From positions 39,909-103,908 of the forward strand of contig JAFYYS010000021.1 of assembly GCA_017546025.1 (NCBI GenBank): DNA of 64,000 nt. The letters run 5' to 3'. Shown here piece after piece: positions 24,970-32,989 of this stretch. The notes under the pieces are model-generated. The model saw only the letters and a list, made by a program, of their open reading frames with translations, searched no databases and was not told where the DNA came from. Position 1 is the first letter of the stretch. Every line of letters begins with the position of its first letter. Both the position numbers and the translations under genes were made by a program. Source of the stretch: Lachnospiraceae bacterium (GTDB lineage Bacteria; Bacillota; Clostridia; Lachnospirales; Lachnospiraceae).

Positions 24970-26424
24970 CTACTTCGACCAGCGGATGCTTAATCTCTGC
25001 ACGCTTCCGCCATATGAATAATCCAGTCTTTCAACATACATGGAGTGTTCGAAGAATCCCTGATACAGAAGGCCGTCCTTTGAATATACGACAACCTGAA
25101 CCGTGTAATAATCCGTGCTCGCAACAGCAAGCCTCGTACCGTCAAAGGACAACGCTGACGGATATATTCCCTCTGTAAACGGGATATCCATAACCATACC
25201 CATATGGCCGTCGTCTTTTCTTCCGAGGACAAACAGCCGCCTGTTCTCAACTACCCCGGGATTCATCCAAACCGCGAAATAATCTTCGAACGGAAACAGG
25301 ATTTCATTAAAATCGCTGTCATAAGTCCGGTTATCCTCTCCTAGAGAAACATCCGTATAAACCTCTGCCGTTTCCGCATCGATGATTCGGACAAAGTATT
25401 CCCCGTTTTTGATATAGATTACATATAAGGTTTTTCCGTCGAGGCTCATGCCGAGCTTACGGACATCCGTATTCGGGTCCAGCGGACTGAACAGGCGAAG
25501 GCCTTCCGTCTTGATATAGGACTTTCTGCCGCCGTTTTCTTTACTCGAAACGTATGGAAGGATATAAATGCCGTAGCCTCCGGGAATCAGCGAAGTGTCC
25601 ACCGGCTGCCCGTTTTCCGCGAGTGAACAAAACGTTACGAATATATTCCTGTCATTATTCGTATTAATGAATTTCGGTTCGAAGTGCTCCGTCCCGAGAG
25701 GGTCCGGGTTATACGTGTTCTCCGTCATGATCCACTGTTCCCCCTTAAGAACGGGAATCCGGAAGAAATCTTTCAGCTCGCGGAGCGCCATGGCCGCCTC
25801 AAAAGGAGAAATTGTTTTATCCTGTATGCTGTCCTGTTCTGTCAAAGAAGCATATCCATGGGACGAAAAACCGACTCTGAGCTCCCACCCGGGCGGATAA
25901 ACTTCTTCCACCATCGGATAGTAATCCATGTAATCCGAAAGCGCGAGTATTCTCGGTTTTCCTGCTTCCTCCCATTTTTTTATCAAAGTGCCATGAAGAA
26001 GATTATAGATTAAACCGAAATGGTACCTTCCCGATTCCAATCCGTACATACCCATGCGCGTGTACTCGTAAATACGCTTTTCATCCAGATAATGACTCAG
26101 TTCCTCACGGTAATCCCGGTTACCCGGAATGATTTCATATTGTAAAACCGGACCGTCTGCCCGATATGTAACCTCACTTCGGTACACACCGGTATCGAAT
26201 TCCGCCTCAGGATGTATATCCTCGTATGGATTATTCTCAATTCCGATCTCCGTGAAGATATCGAACGAGACCACAAGTCCCTCTGCCGCCTTCGGGTCTC
26301 CCGTCACATTTTCCGGAAGAATCACCAGGCGCGTGCTCCCTGTCTCCGCCTTCACCACCGCGTACAAAAAGCCTGCCGCAAGCAGTACTGTCAGAGATAA
26401 AAATACAACAAATCTATGCTTCAT
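24970..26424 (-). CDS. Exported protein with C-terminal propeller-like region
   Basis: A 484-residue protein with an uncleaved-looking N-terminal signal/anchor (about 4-25) and an extracytoplasmic body. The C-terminal 200 residues show short beta-rich repeats of the type LGMSLDGKTLYVIYI and ALSFDGTRLAVAST, which resemble WD40/TolB-like blades. I do not recognise the N-terminal half. It overlaps the ATPase gene by 11 bp. Its location in an ABC operon suggests it senses or binds something handled by the transporter, but that is inference. Confidence 0.75.
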   Translation of the reverse strand: MKHRFVVFLSLTVLLAAGFLYAVVKAETGSTRLVILPENVTGDPKAAEGLVVSFDIFTEIGIENNPYEDIHPEAEFDTGVYRSEVTYRADGPVLQYEIIPGNRDYREELSHYLDEKRIYEYTRMGMYGLESGRYHFGLIYNLLHGTLIKKWEEAGKPRILALSDYMDYYPMVEEVYPPGWELRVGFSSHGYASLTEQDSIQDKTISPFEAAMALRELKDFFRIPVLKGEQWIMTENTYNPDPLGTEHFEPKFINTNNDRNIFVTFCSLAENGQPVDTSLIPGGYGIYILPYVSSKENGGRKSYIKTEGLRLFSPLDPNTDVRKLGMSLDGKTLYVIYIKNGEYFVRIIDAETAEVYTDVSLGEDNRTYDSDFNEILFPFEDYFAVWMNPGVVENRRLFVLGRKDDGHMGMVMDIPFTEGIYPSALSFDGTRLAVASTDYYTVQVVVYSKDGLLYQGFFEHSMYVERLDYSYGGSVQRLSIRWSK

Positions 26425-27154
26425 CGTCTCCCCTGATCCCTTCTAAAGCGAGCCCCACACGGTCCGCTTTGTATCCGTATGTCTGCTTCACATAATCCAC
26501 AAGCGTACTGCCCTGCTCCTCAATATCTGCTGTCCTGACATCTCCGATGATCTTCCCCTTATGAATCATCACCGCACGGTCGATGAAACCATCCACCTCT
26601 TCTATCAGATGCGTGGAAAGGATGATGGTCTCATTCGGCTCCAGTATCCCGAGAAGGACCTTGTAGAAATCTTCGCGGTTGAACAAGTCATACCCGACGA
26701 ACGGTTCATCAAGGAAAATGTAATCCGCACCCTGGCAAAGCGCCAGAATGACTTCAATCTGATTCTTCTGTCCGGTTGAGAGCTTCTTAAGCGGGCGGTG
26801 CACCGGAAATTCAAAGAACTCCGTCAAACCCTTGAAGCGCGCCTTTTTGAAGCGTGGAAAATGCTCCGAATAAAACTCCTCATGCTCGAGTGCCGTCAGC
26901 GCCGGAAAGAAGCTGTGCTCACAGGTGCCGAAGGAAAGTCTTTCGATGTTTTTCCGGGTAACCGGCTCTCCGTCCAAAAGAATCTCTCCTTTGTGGCCGA
27001 GAAGTCCGAGAATGCATTTCATCAAAGTGGTTTTTCCTGCGCCGTTCTCACCGAACAGACCGACAATCTCGCCCTGCCCGATGGACAGGCTCACATCGGA
27101 AACTGCCTCCACAACACCGCTGTACCGTTTTGTCACATTTTTCAATTCAAGCAT
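26414..27154 (-). CDS. ABC transporter ATP-binding protein (YtrB/BcrA-like)
   Basis: 246 residues with Walker A FGENGAGKTT (about 34-43), signature LSTGQ, Walker B YIFLDEP and the switch His in LSTHLIEE. The BcrA-like pattern and linkage to a GntR/YtrA regulator resemble the B. subtilis ytrABCDEF cell-envelope-stress transporter. GGAGG precedes the ATG. It lies 15 bp after the permease gene and overlaps the propeller gene. Confidence 0.93.
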   Translation of the reverse strand: MLELKNVTKRYSGVVEAVSDVSLSIGQGEIVGLFGENGAGKTTLMKCILGLLGHKGEILLDGEPVTRKNIERLSFGTCEHSFFPALTALEHEEFYSEHFPRFKKARFKGLTEFFEFPVHRPLKKLSTGQKNQIEVILALCQGADYIFLDEPFVGYDLFNREDFYKVLLGILEPNETIILSTHLIEEVDGFIDRAVMIHKGKIIGDVRTADIEEQGSTLVDYVKQTYGYKADRVGLALEGIRGDDEA

Positions 27155-27169
27155 CTGTAATTCCTCCGT

Positions 27170-27931
27170 TTATAAACAATCCGCTCTTTCATCTTCGGTT
27201 CTTGCGCGACCGTTATGAAACCAGAACATCGATTTCCAAATCAAATAACATGTAACCGGGATTGCAAGCAGTCCGCGGATTCTGATCCAGGTGGGCCACT
27301 TGGTCAGCGGGATATACCATATCGTTGCGACAAGAATCGGCAGCACAATCAGCAGCGGAATTCCTTTAGAGGCAACTCTCTCCCGGCCGACGAAGGCGCA
27401 TATCGAAGCGCCGAATCCGCACGACGCGATCACAAAAACGATCTCCAGCCATGCCAAAGGATTTCCAATCGGGATAACCGTCTGAAAGAACGTGTCCTGA
27501 CGCTCCACAATCCGTAAAACCATCTCCGTACCGGCGCCGAACTTCTTATGGTCAATCCGGTTAAAGATGAAGATCATGATCACTTCTTCCTGCCAGAGCA
27601 TCAGAAGCGACACCGTCGAAAGCAGGAAATCATACAGGAAAACCGTTCTTTCCGAAATCCTAAGCCGCGCCAGCGTATATGCGTTATGTTCCTGCCTCAA
27701 GAAACCGAGCGCGAAGGAAAGAAGCATGATGATAAATGCCACATAGAATACGATTCCGAAGTACGGACCCGCATTAATCAGATGATCCCATTCCTCATTC
27801 ACTCCTGCGTCGAGTTTTGAAAACCGGCGGAACACGCCGATGCTGACAGGCGGCATCAGGATGAGAAGACAAAGTACGATTCTGAACTTTCTTCGAATCA
27901 ACAGCTTTATGACTGAAAGATGCTTCTTCAT
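27170..27931 (-). CDS. ABC transporter permease-like membrane protein
   Basis: A 253-residue protein with about six hydrophobic segments and no soluble domain, starting MKKHLSVIKLLIRRKFR, typical of ABC-2-type permeases. It overlaps the regulator gene by 4 bp and is followed 15 bp later by the ATPase gene. The pairing identifies it as the membrane subunit. Substrate unknown; comparison with ytr-type systems suggests antimicrobial peptide or wall-stress export. Confidence 0.85.
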   Translation of the reverse strand: MKKHLSVIKLLIRRKFRIVLCLLILMPPVSIGVFRRFSKLDAGVNEEWDHLINAGPYFGIVFYVAFIIMLLSFALGFLRQEHNAYTLARLRISERTVFLYDFLLSTVSLLMLWQEEVIMIFIFNRIDHKKFGAGTEMVLRIVERQDTFFQTVIPIGNPLAWLEIVFVIASCGFGASICAFVGRERVASKGIPLLIVLPILVATIWYIPLTKWPTWIRIRGLLAIPVTCYLIWKSMFWFHNGRARTEDERADCL

Positions 27932-28317
27932 GCTTCCGTCTCCTCCTCTTCCCAGAACTGATCAATCAGCTTGAAGGCTTCCTCGCGGCTGATGCCCATC
28001 TGCCGCAGTGCCCCTGTGATGCTTCGGATATTTTCGCGAAGCAAATCCTCACGAAGCTTTTGAATCTTCTCTTCGGTAATCTTCATAACGCTCTTCGCCC
28101 CCGCCTGCGATACAATCAGTTCCTCTTCCTCCAACAGATGAAACGCCTTCTGCACCGTGTTCGGATTGATTCCGAGCAGTGCGGAAAGAACACGTCTCGA
28201 AGGAAGCTCGTCGCCGTCCCGGATGGTGCCCGCTACTGCTCCGCGCTTAATGAAGAGAAGAATCTGCTGATAGATCGGCGTCCCCTCCGTCGGTTTAAAG
28301 GTGTCAAATGAAATCAT
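27928..28317 (-). CDS. GntR-family repressor, YtrA subfamily
   Basis: A 129-residue protein with a GntR winged helix (TPIYQQILLFIKRGAVAGTI, DGDELPSRRVLSALLGINPNTV compressed over residues 14-60) and a short 50-residue helical tail instead of a large effector domain. That length is typical of YtrA regulators, which repress their own ABC operon. Two matching operators overlap its promoter. The ATGA overlap with the permease gene makes it the first gene of a five-gene operon. The ATG is preceded by GGGAG. Confidence 0.9.
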   Translation of the reverse strand: MISFDTFKPTEGTPIYQQILLFIKRGAVAGTIRDGDELPSRRVLSALLGINPNTVQKAFHLLEEEELIVSQAGAKSVMKITEEKIQKLREDLLRENIRSITGALRQMGISREEAFKLIDQFWEEEETEA

Positions 28318-28341
28318 GATCGGCTCCCTTTAAGAATCGAA

Positions 28342-28402
28342 ACTGTATTAACCGTGTAATACGGTTTGACTGTATTATAGAACTAATACAGTTGGTTGTC
28401 AA
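28342..28402 (-). promoter_or_regulatory. Promoter and twin operators of the GntR-ABC operon
   Basis: Perfect consensus promoter on the minus strand: TTGACA (28397-28402), 17 bp, TATAAT (28374-28379). Operator B, ACTGTATTA-N6-TAATACAGT (28369-28392), is a perfect 9-bp inverted repeat covering the -10. Operator A (28342-28365) has the same half-sites with one change (TAATACGGT). Centres are 27 bp apart. Confidence 0.9.
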
Positions 28403-28487
28403 GCAGTTTTTTTGAAGTTGTGTTGAATGGTTTTTACGGGTATAATCAGGGATGGAAAAGTTTTTTCACATTTTCCGTAAAAAGCCC

Positions 28488-28518
28488 TTGACTCTCACAC
28501 TGTGTCAGGGATTACAGT
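28488..28518 (+). promoter_or_regulatory. MerR-type promoter with 19-bp spacer
   Basis: TTGACT (28488-28493) and TACAGT (28513-28518) are separated by 19 bp instead of 17. The interval contains the inverted repeat CCCTTGACtc...tGTCAGGG. This is the layout activated by MerR-family regulators through DNA untwisting, and it lies directly before a MerR gene, so autoregulation is expected. Confidence 0.85.
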
Positions 28519-28561
28519 AACATCGAGCTCAGTAATACATGCATGGAGGACACACACGATT

Positions 28562-29377
28562 ATGCTTAAAATCGGTGATTTTTCAAAACTTTCCAGAGTC
28601 AGCATCCGAATGCTTCGCCACTACGACGACATCGGACTTTTAAAGCCCGCGGAAATCGACCGGTTCACGGGGTACCGCTACTACCGTGAGGACCAGCTGT
28701 TCACGATCGGGCGGATTACTTCATTGAAGGACATGGGATTTTCCCTTGCGGATATCGTGAAGATGTTAGACATCTACAACGAACCGGCCGAGATGGATGC
28801 TTTTCTTGCCGAAAAGCAGACGGAACTGAACGAGATTGCAAGACAGACGGAGTATCGGCTGACGCTTCTGGAAACAGCCCGTAAGAGGCTTAGAAAGGAG
28901 CACAATATGAATTTCGATGTTACGGTAAAAACCATTCCGGAGCGCTATGCCGCGACGGTACAGATGATTGTCCCGACCTATATGGATGAGGGAATGCTTT
29001 GGAATACGATGATGGGTGAGACGGCTGCGGCCGGTGAGCCGCTTGTGCCTGCAGACGGCTGCCTGGCGGCCGCGCAGTTCCTCGACCCTGAGTACAAAGA
29101 GGAAAATGTGGAGATTTTGGCCTGGATGACCGTAAAGGGCACATACAAAGACACAGAGCACGTGAAGTTTCAGACGATGCCCGCCGTCAAGGTTGCGAGC
29201 TGCATCATCAAAGGAAGCTACGACCAGATGAACGACGCAACCGCGACGGTTGTTTCGTGGATCGGCGCAAACGGCTACAAGCCGAACGGCCCGATGTTCA
29301 ACATCTACCACGTAAGCCCCGCGCAGACGCAGAATCCCGACGAGTATGTCACCGAGCTCTGCTTCCCGGTGGAATAA
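28562..29377 (+). CDS. MerR-family regulator with GyrI-like ligand domain
   Basis: 271 residues: MerR winged helix (about 1-72: MLKIGDFSKLSRVSIRMLRH), a dimerisation helix (about 75-115) and a GyrI/BmrR-type effector-binding domain (about 120-271) of the kind that binds varied hydrophobic compounds. The start at 28562 follows GGAGG by 12 bp; an upstream in-frame codon at 28502 lies inside the promoter. It is a single-gene unit ending in a strong terminator, so any other targets must be elsewhere. Confidence 0.93.
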   Translation: MLKIGDFSKLSRVSIRMLRHYDDIGLLKPAEIDRFTGYRYYREDQLFTIGRITSLKDMGFSLADIVKMLDIYNEPAEMDAFLAEKQTELNEIARQTEYRLTLLETARKRLRKEHNMNFDVTVKTIPERYAATVQMIVPTYMDEGMLWNTMMGETAAAGEPLVPADGCLAAAQFLDPEYKEENVEILAWMTVKGTYKDTEHVKFQTMPAVKVASCIIKGSYDQMNDATATVVSWIGANGYKPNGPMFNIYHVSPAQTQNPDEYVTELCFPVE

Positions 29378-29441
29378 ACAGTGTACGTGAATATGCTTCC
29401 GGCTCCGCTTCCGGGCGCAGCAAATGGGTTTCGACACAAAC

Positions 29442-29482
29442 AAAAACGCTTTCCCGCTTATGGTACGGGAAAGCGTTTTTTT
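29442..29482. terminator. Strong bidirectional terminator
   Basis: 15-bp perfect stem AAAAACGCTTTCCCG (29442-29456) / CGGGAAAGCGTTTTT (29466-29480), followed by TT on the plus strand and flanked by A on the other side. It separates the MerR gene from convergent mnmA. Confidence 0.93.
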
Positions 29483-29568
29483 GTTTGGTAAAGTGTTTTC
29501 AGGTGGTTTCTGTTTGCCTGCCGGGCTTTTTACACCTGTCAGCCTGCTTTTACGCCTGCCGGCCGGCT

Positions 29569-30648
29569 CTACTCTATCGTGCCGCCGCCGAGGACGATGT
29601 CGCCGTCATAAAGAACTGCCGCCTGGCCCGCCGTAATGGCACGCTGCGGTTCGTCAAAAAGGATGCGCACGCGGTCTTCACCGATCGGTGTTACCTCCGC
29701 CCACTGCTCTCTCTGACGGTAACGGATCTTTGCCTTGCAGCGGAACGGTTCCGTCGGAGCGCTTCCGCTGATCCAGTTGAAATCAGCGACCGTAAGCTCG
29801 CGGCTCATCAGATCGTCATTGCTTCCGAGTATAACCTCGCGTGTCTTGGGGCGAATCTCACATACATAAAGCGGTTCGGGTGCCGAGATGCCGAGGCCTT
29901 TGCGCTGCCCGATTGTGTAATGAATGATGCCCTTGTTGGGACCGATCACATTTCCCGCCTTGTCAACGAAATTGCCGGGCTCGGGAACTTTGCCGGTATA
30001 GGTTTCAATGACCTTCGCGTAGTCTCCGTCCGGGACAAAGCAGATGTCCTGGCTGTCAGGCTTATCCGCGTTGACAAAGCCGCTCTCTTCCGCTTCCTTA
30101 CGAACATCCGCCTTGTTCATGCCGCCGAGCGGAAAGCAGGTGTGTTTAAGCTGCTCCTGCGTTAAGGAATAAAGAACATAGCTCTGGTCCTTCGATTCGT
30201 CGGCTGCCTTCTTTAAGAAGTACCGGCCGTCCTTCTCTTCTATCTGCGCGTAATGGCCGGTTACGATGACGTCGCAGCCAAGTACTACCGCACGTTCGTA
30301 AAGCTTTTCAAACTTCATATAACGGTTGCAGTCGATGCACGGATTCGGCGTGATGCCGCACTCATAGCAGCGGATGAACTTATTGATAATCTTCTCTTTG
30401 AAGTCGTCTTTGAAGTTGAAGACATAGTAATTCATGCCGAGGCGGAACGCTACCTGTCTCGCATCCTCGACATCATTTAAAGAGCAGCAGGTTCGTTCCC
30501 CCGGGGCTGCCTCTTCCGGCCGCTCATATAATTTCATTGTGCACCCGATGCACTCATAGCCAAGCTCAATCATCTTCTTGGCCGCAAGCGACGAATCCAC
30601 GCCGCCGCTCATCGCAATCAGGGCTTTCTTCTTTATCGGTTCTGTCAT
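29569..30648 (-). CDS. mnmA: tRNA-specific 2-thiouridylase
   Basis: A 359-residue PP-loop enzyme (AMSGGVDSS, about 12-20). It carries the catalytic and sulfur-relay cysteines in NPCIDCN (about 107) and DICFVPDGDY (about 205). It makes 2-thiouridine at wobble U34 of tRNAs for Lys, Glu and Gln using sulfur from a cysteine desulfurase. Length and motifs match the family. The region 3' of it (29482-29568) shows nothing else. AAGG precedes the ATG. Confidence 0.96.
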   Translation of the reverse strand: MTEPIKKKALIAMSGGVDSSLAAKKMIELGYECIGCTMKLYERPEEAAPGERTCCSLNDVEDARQVAFRLGMNYYVFNFKDDFKEKIINKFIRCYECGITPNPCIDCNRYMKFEKLYERAVVLGCDVIVTGHYAQIEEKDGRYFLKKAADESKDQSYVLYSLTQEQLKHTCFPLGGMNKADVRKEAEESGFVNADKPDSQDICFVPDGDYAKVIETYTGKVPEPGNFVDKAGNVIGPNKGIIHYTIGQRKGLGISAPEPLYVCEIRPKTREVILGSNDDLMSRELTVADFNWISGSAPTEPFRCKAKIRYRQREQWAEVTPIGEDRVRILFDEPQRAITAGQAAVLYDGDIVLGGGTIE

Positions 30649-30821
30649 ATGATGATACCTTCTTTTTTTCTACAGAATAGTATATTCTGCTATCTTCATA
30701 AGGGCAAGTGTTTTTTCTCCTCAATCTCTTGCTTTGTTTCAGTTTTATCTTCCTGTTTCAATTCTGAAACCGAGCCGCATCGAATGGTTCCCCATTGTCC
30801 TTTTGAGACTTTTGCTTCAGA

Positions 30822-31045
30822 CATACCCTCCAAACTGTTATTTTTGACCGTTGGTGGGTATCAAGGGATTCAGACGGCTTAATCAAGCTTGTTTTTCTGC
30901 CCCGGCATACCCTCCAAACTGAAATAATTGACCGTTGGTGGGTATCAAGGGTTTCAGACGGCTTAATCAAGCTTGTTTTTCTGCCCCGGCATACCCTCCA
31001 AACTGAAACAATTGACAGTTGGTGGGTACAGGGCGCTTCAGCCGG
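30822..31045. repeat. 84-bp tandem repeat array, about 2.7 copies
   Basis: Cores starting CATACCCTCCAAACTG recur at 30822, 30906 and 30990, exactly 84 bp apart. Copies differ by only a few bases. Each unit holds an imperfect inverted repeat (ATACCCTCCAAAC and GTTGGTGGGTAT about 14 bp apart), followed by a tail with TTAATCAAGCTTG and CCCCGG. Because 84 is a multiple of three, a 96-codon frame stays open on the minus strand (31048 to 30758) with the repeated peptide VWRVCRGRKTSLIKPSE. It has no evident ribosome binding site. I regard the array as non-coding. The rest of 30649-30821 shows no gene. Confidence 0.9.
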
Positions 31046-31104
31046 CATAAAACAGTCCTTTCAAACCGGTCTCCCAAGCATAAAACTCTGCTTTCCCACG
31101 CAAA

Positions 31105-31132
31105 ACCCGGGCGCTGCTTGCAGCGCCCGGGT
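31105..31132 (-). terminator. Second (distal) hydrogenase terminator
   Basis: 28-nt perfect palindromic hairpin ACCCGGGCGCTG / CAGCGCCCGGGT with TTTT after it on the minus strand. It is a near copy of the hairpin at 31155-31180, displaced by 49 bp. Confidence 0.8.
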
Positions 31133-31147
31133 CAAGCAGTCATTCAA

Positions 31148-31180
31148 TAAAAAAACCGGGCGCTGTTTGCAGTGCCCGGT
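31148..31180 (-). terminator. First hydrogenase operon terminator
   Basis: Minus-strand hairpin ACCGGGCACTG / CAGCGCCCGGT (31155-31180) followed by seven T. It lies 29 bp after the hydrogenase stop codon. Confidence 0.9.
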
Positions 31181-31208
31181 CTAATCAGCTATTCAATTCA
31201 GAAAGCAA

Positions 31209-32975
31209 TTATTTGTTGATGGTTCTCTTTACGTAGTGCGTATGAAGAATCTCATGAGCCTTGTGGCTGCCGAAGGAACCGAAGAACTCATCGTAAACCT
31301 TCTTGATGGAAGGATTCTCGTGAGACTTACGAAGCGTCTTAGCAGCGTCGTTGTCATAGAGAGCCTTAGCGCGGAGACCGCGTACGTCTACGAAGTTGCG
31401 AACCTCGGAATCAACGAGAGGCTGACCGCCGCCGTTGATGCAGCCGCCCGGGCAAGCCATGATCTCGATGAAGGTGTACGGCGAGGTGCCGGCCTTGATC
31501 TGATCCATGATGATGCGGGCATTTGCAAGAGAGGATGCAACAGCAACCTTAACTTCAAGATCGCCAACCTTGTAGGTAGCTTCCTTGATGCCTTCCATAC
31601 CACGAACTTCCTTGAACTCAACATTGGTAAGTTCCTTACCGGTGATGACTTCAACTGCGGTACGAAGAGCTGCTTCCATAACACCGCCGGTTGCACCGAA
31701 AATAACGGCTGCACCGGTGGACTCGCCGAGCGGATCATCGAACTCGCCGTCCGGAAGGGCTGCGAAATCAATGTCGTTACGCTTGATCATGCGGGCAAGC
31801 TCACGGGTCGTGATGGAGATATCAACATCCGGAAGTCCCGGAACTGCGCTCTGGTCTCTCGTAACCTCAAACTTCTTTGCGGTACAAGGCATAACACCTA
31901 CGCAAACGATCTTAGCGGGATCAATGCCCATCTTCTGTGCGTAGTAAGTCTTAACGGTAGCACCGAACATCTGCTGAGGAGACTTACAGCTGGAAAGATG
32001 TGCGATCTGCTCAGGATAGTAGGTCTCGCAGAACTTAACCCAACCGGGTGAGCAGGAAGTAATCATCGGAAGTACGCCGCCCTTGGTTACACGCTCAACA
32101 AGCTCGGTAGCTTCCTCAACGATCGTAAGGTCAGCAGCGAAGTCGGTATCGAATACCTTATCAAAGCCGAGTGCACGAAGTGCGGTAGCAAGCTTGCCTT
32201 CCACATCGGTTCCGATCGGCATGCCGAACTCTTCACCGAGCGTAGCACGTACAGACGGAGCAGGCTGAACAACAACGAACTTATCGGGATCTGCAATAGC
32301 AGCCTCAACCTTGTAGCTGTCGTCCTTCTCGTAAAGGGCACCGGTAGGACATGCAACGATACACTGTCCGCAGTGTACGCAGCTCGTCTCAGCAAGACCC
32401 ATGTCAAATGCGCTGCCGATGCAGGAAGCGAAACCACGGTTGTTAGGTCCGATAACGGCAATGCCCTGAACCTTCTCGCAGGCGCCTACACAACGACGGC
32501 AAAGTACACATTTGTTGTTATCACGTACCATATGTACGGCGGAAGTATCCTTCTCGTACTCGGGACGGAATCCCTCGTAGAGCTTCTCATCTTCTACACC
32601 GAGCTCGTTACAGAGCTTCTGGAGTTCACATTTGCCGCTGCGTACGCAGGAAAGGCACTTGCGGTCATGGGTGGAAAGGATGAGCTGTAAAGTCTTTCTT
32701 CTGGAATCCAGAACCTTCGCGCTGTTCGTCTTGATCTCTGCGCCCTCATCGGAAGCAGCAAGCGGATACATACATGCAGCCACAAGTCCGCGAGCCTTGG
32801 TAGACTCAACGAGACAAATACGACAGTCACCTACTTCATTGGTGTCACGAAGGAAGCACAGGGTCGGAATCTTAACTCCTGCCTTATGGGCAGCGTCCAG
32901 AATCGTCGTTCCCTCGGGAACAGAAACCGGGATTCCGTTAATTTTCACATTAACCATCTTAATTTCATCTGCCAT
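31209..32975 (-). CDS. hydA: [FeFe] hydrogenase catalytic subunit (HydA/HndD type)
   Basis: 588 residues. From the N-terminus: a [2Fe-2S] ferredoxin-like domain (about 5-80), a His-Cys [4Fe-4S] segment (about 80-120), two [4Fe-4S] clusters (CVLCRRCVGAC; CVHCGQCIVACP) and the H-cluster domain. All three H-cluster signatures are present: TSCSPGW (about 303), MPCTAKKFE (about 360) and MACPGGCINGGGQP (about 504), followed by a small-subunit C-terminal tail. With the two NuoE/NuoF-like genes upstream it should form a trimeric hydrogenase that reversibly couples H2 to both ferredoxin and NAD(P). Spacing to the upstream gene is 14 bp. Confidence 0.96.
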   Translation of the reverse strand: MADEIKMVNVKINGIPVSVPEGTTILDAAHKAGVKIPTLCFLRDTNEVGDCRICLVESTKARGLVAACMYPLAASDEGAEIKTNSAKVLDSRRKTLQLILSTHDRKCLSCVRSGKCELQKLCNELGVEDEKLYEGFRPEYEKDTSAVHMVRDNNKCVLCRRCVGACEKVQGIAVIGPNNRGFASCIGSAFDMGLAETSCVHCGQCIVACPTGALYEKDDSYKVEAAIADPDKFVVVQPAPSVRATLGEEFGMPIGTDVEGKLATALRALGFDKVFDTDFAADLTIVEEATELVERVTKGGVLPMITSCSPGWVKFCETYYPEQIAHLSSCKSPQQMFGATVKTYYAQKMGIDPAKIVCVGVMPCTAKKFEVTRDQSAVPGLPDVDISITTRELARMIKRNDIDFAALPDGEFDDPLGESTGAAVIFGATGGVMEAALRTAVEVITGKELTNVEFKEVRGMEGIKEATYKVGDLEVKVAVASSLANARIIMDQIKAGTSPYTFIEIMACPGGCINGGGQPLVDSEVRNFVDVRGLRAKALYDNDAAKTLRKSHENPSIKKVYDEFFGSFGSHKAHEILHTHYVKRTINK

Positions 32976-32989
32976 ATTCGTTTCCTTCC

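Noticed and set aside
30822..31045. Possible CRISPR array
   Set aside because: The 84-bp units are repeated along their whole length, including what would be spacers, and no cas gene is nearby.
30758..31048. 96-codon repeat-peptide gene on the minus strand
   Set aside because: No ribosome binding site or promoter; the frame is open because the 84-bp period is a multiple of three. Kept only as a note in the repeat entry.
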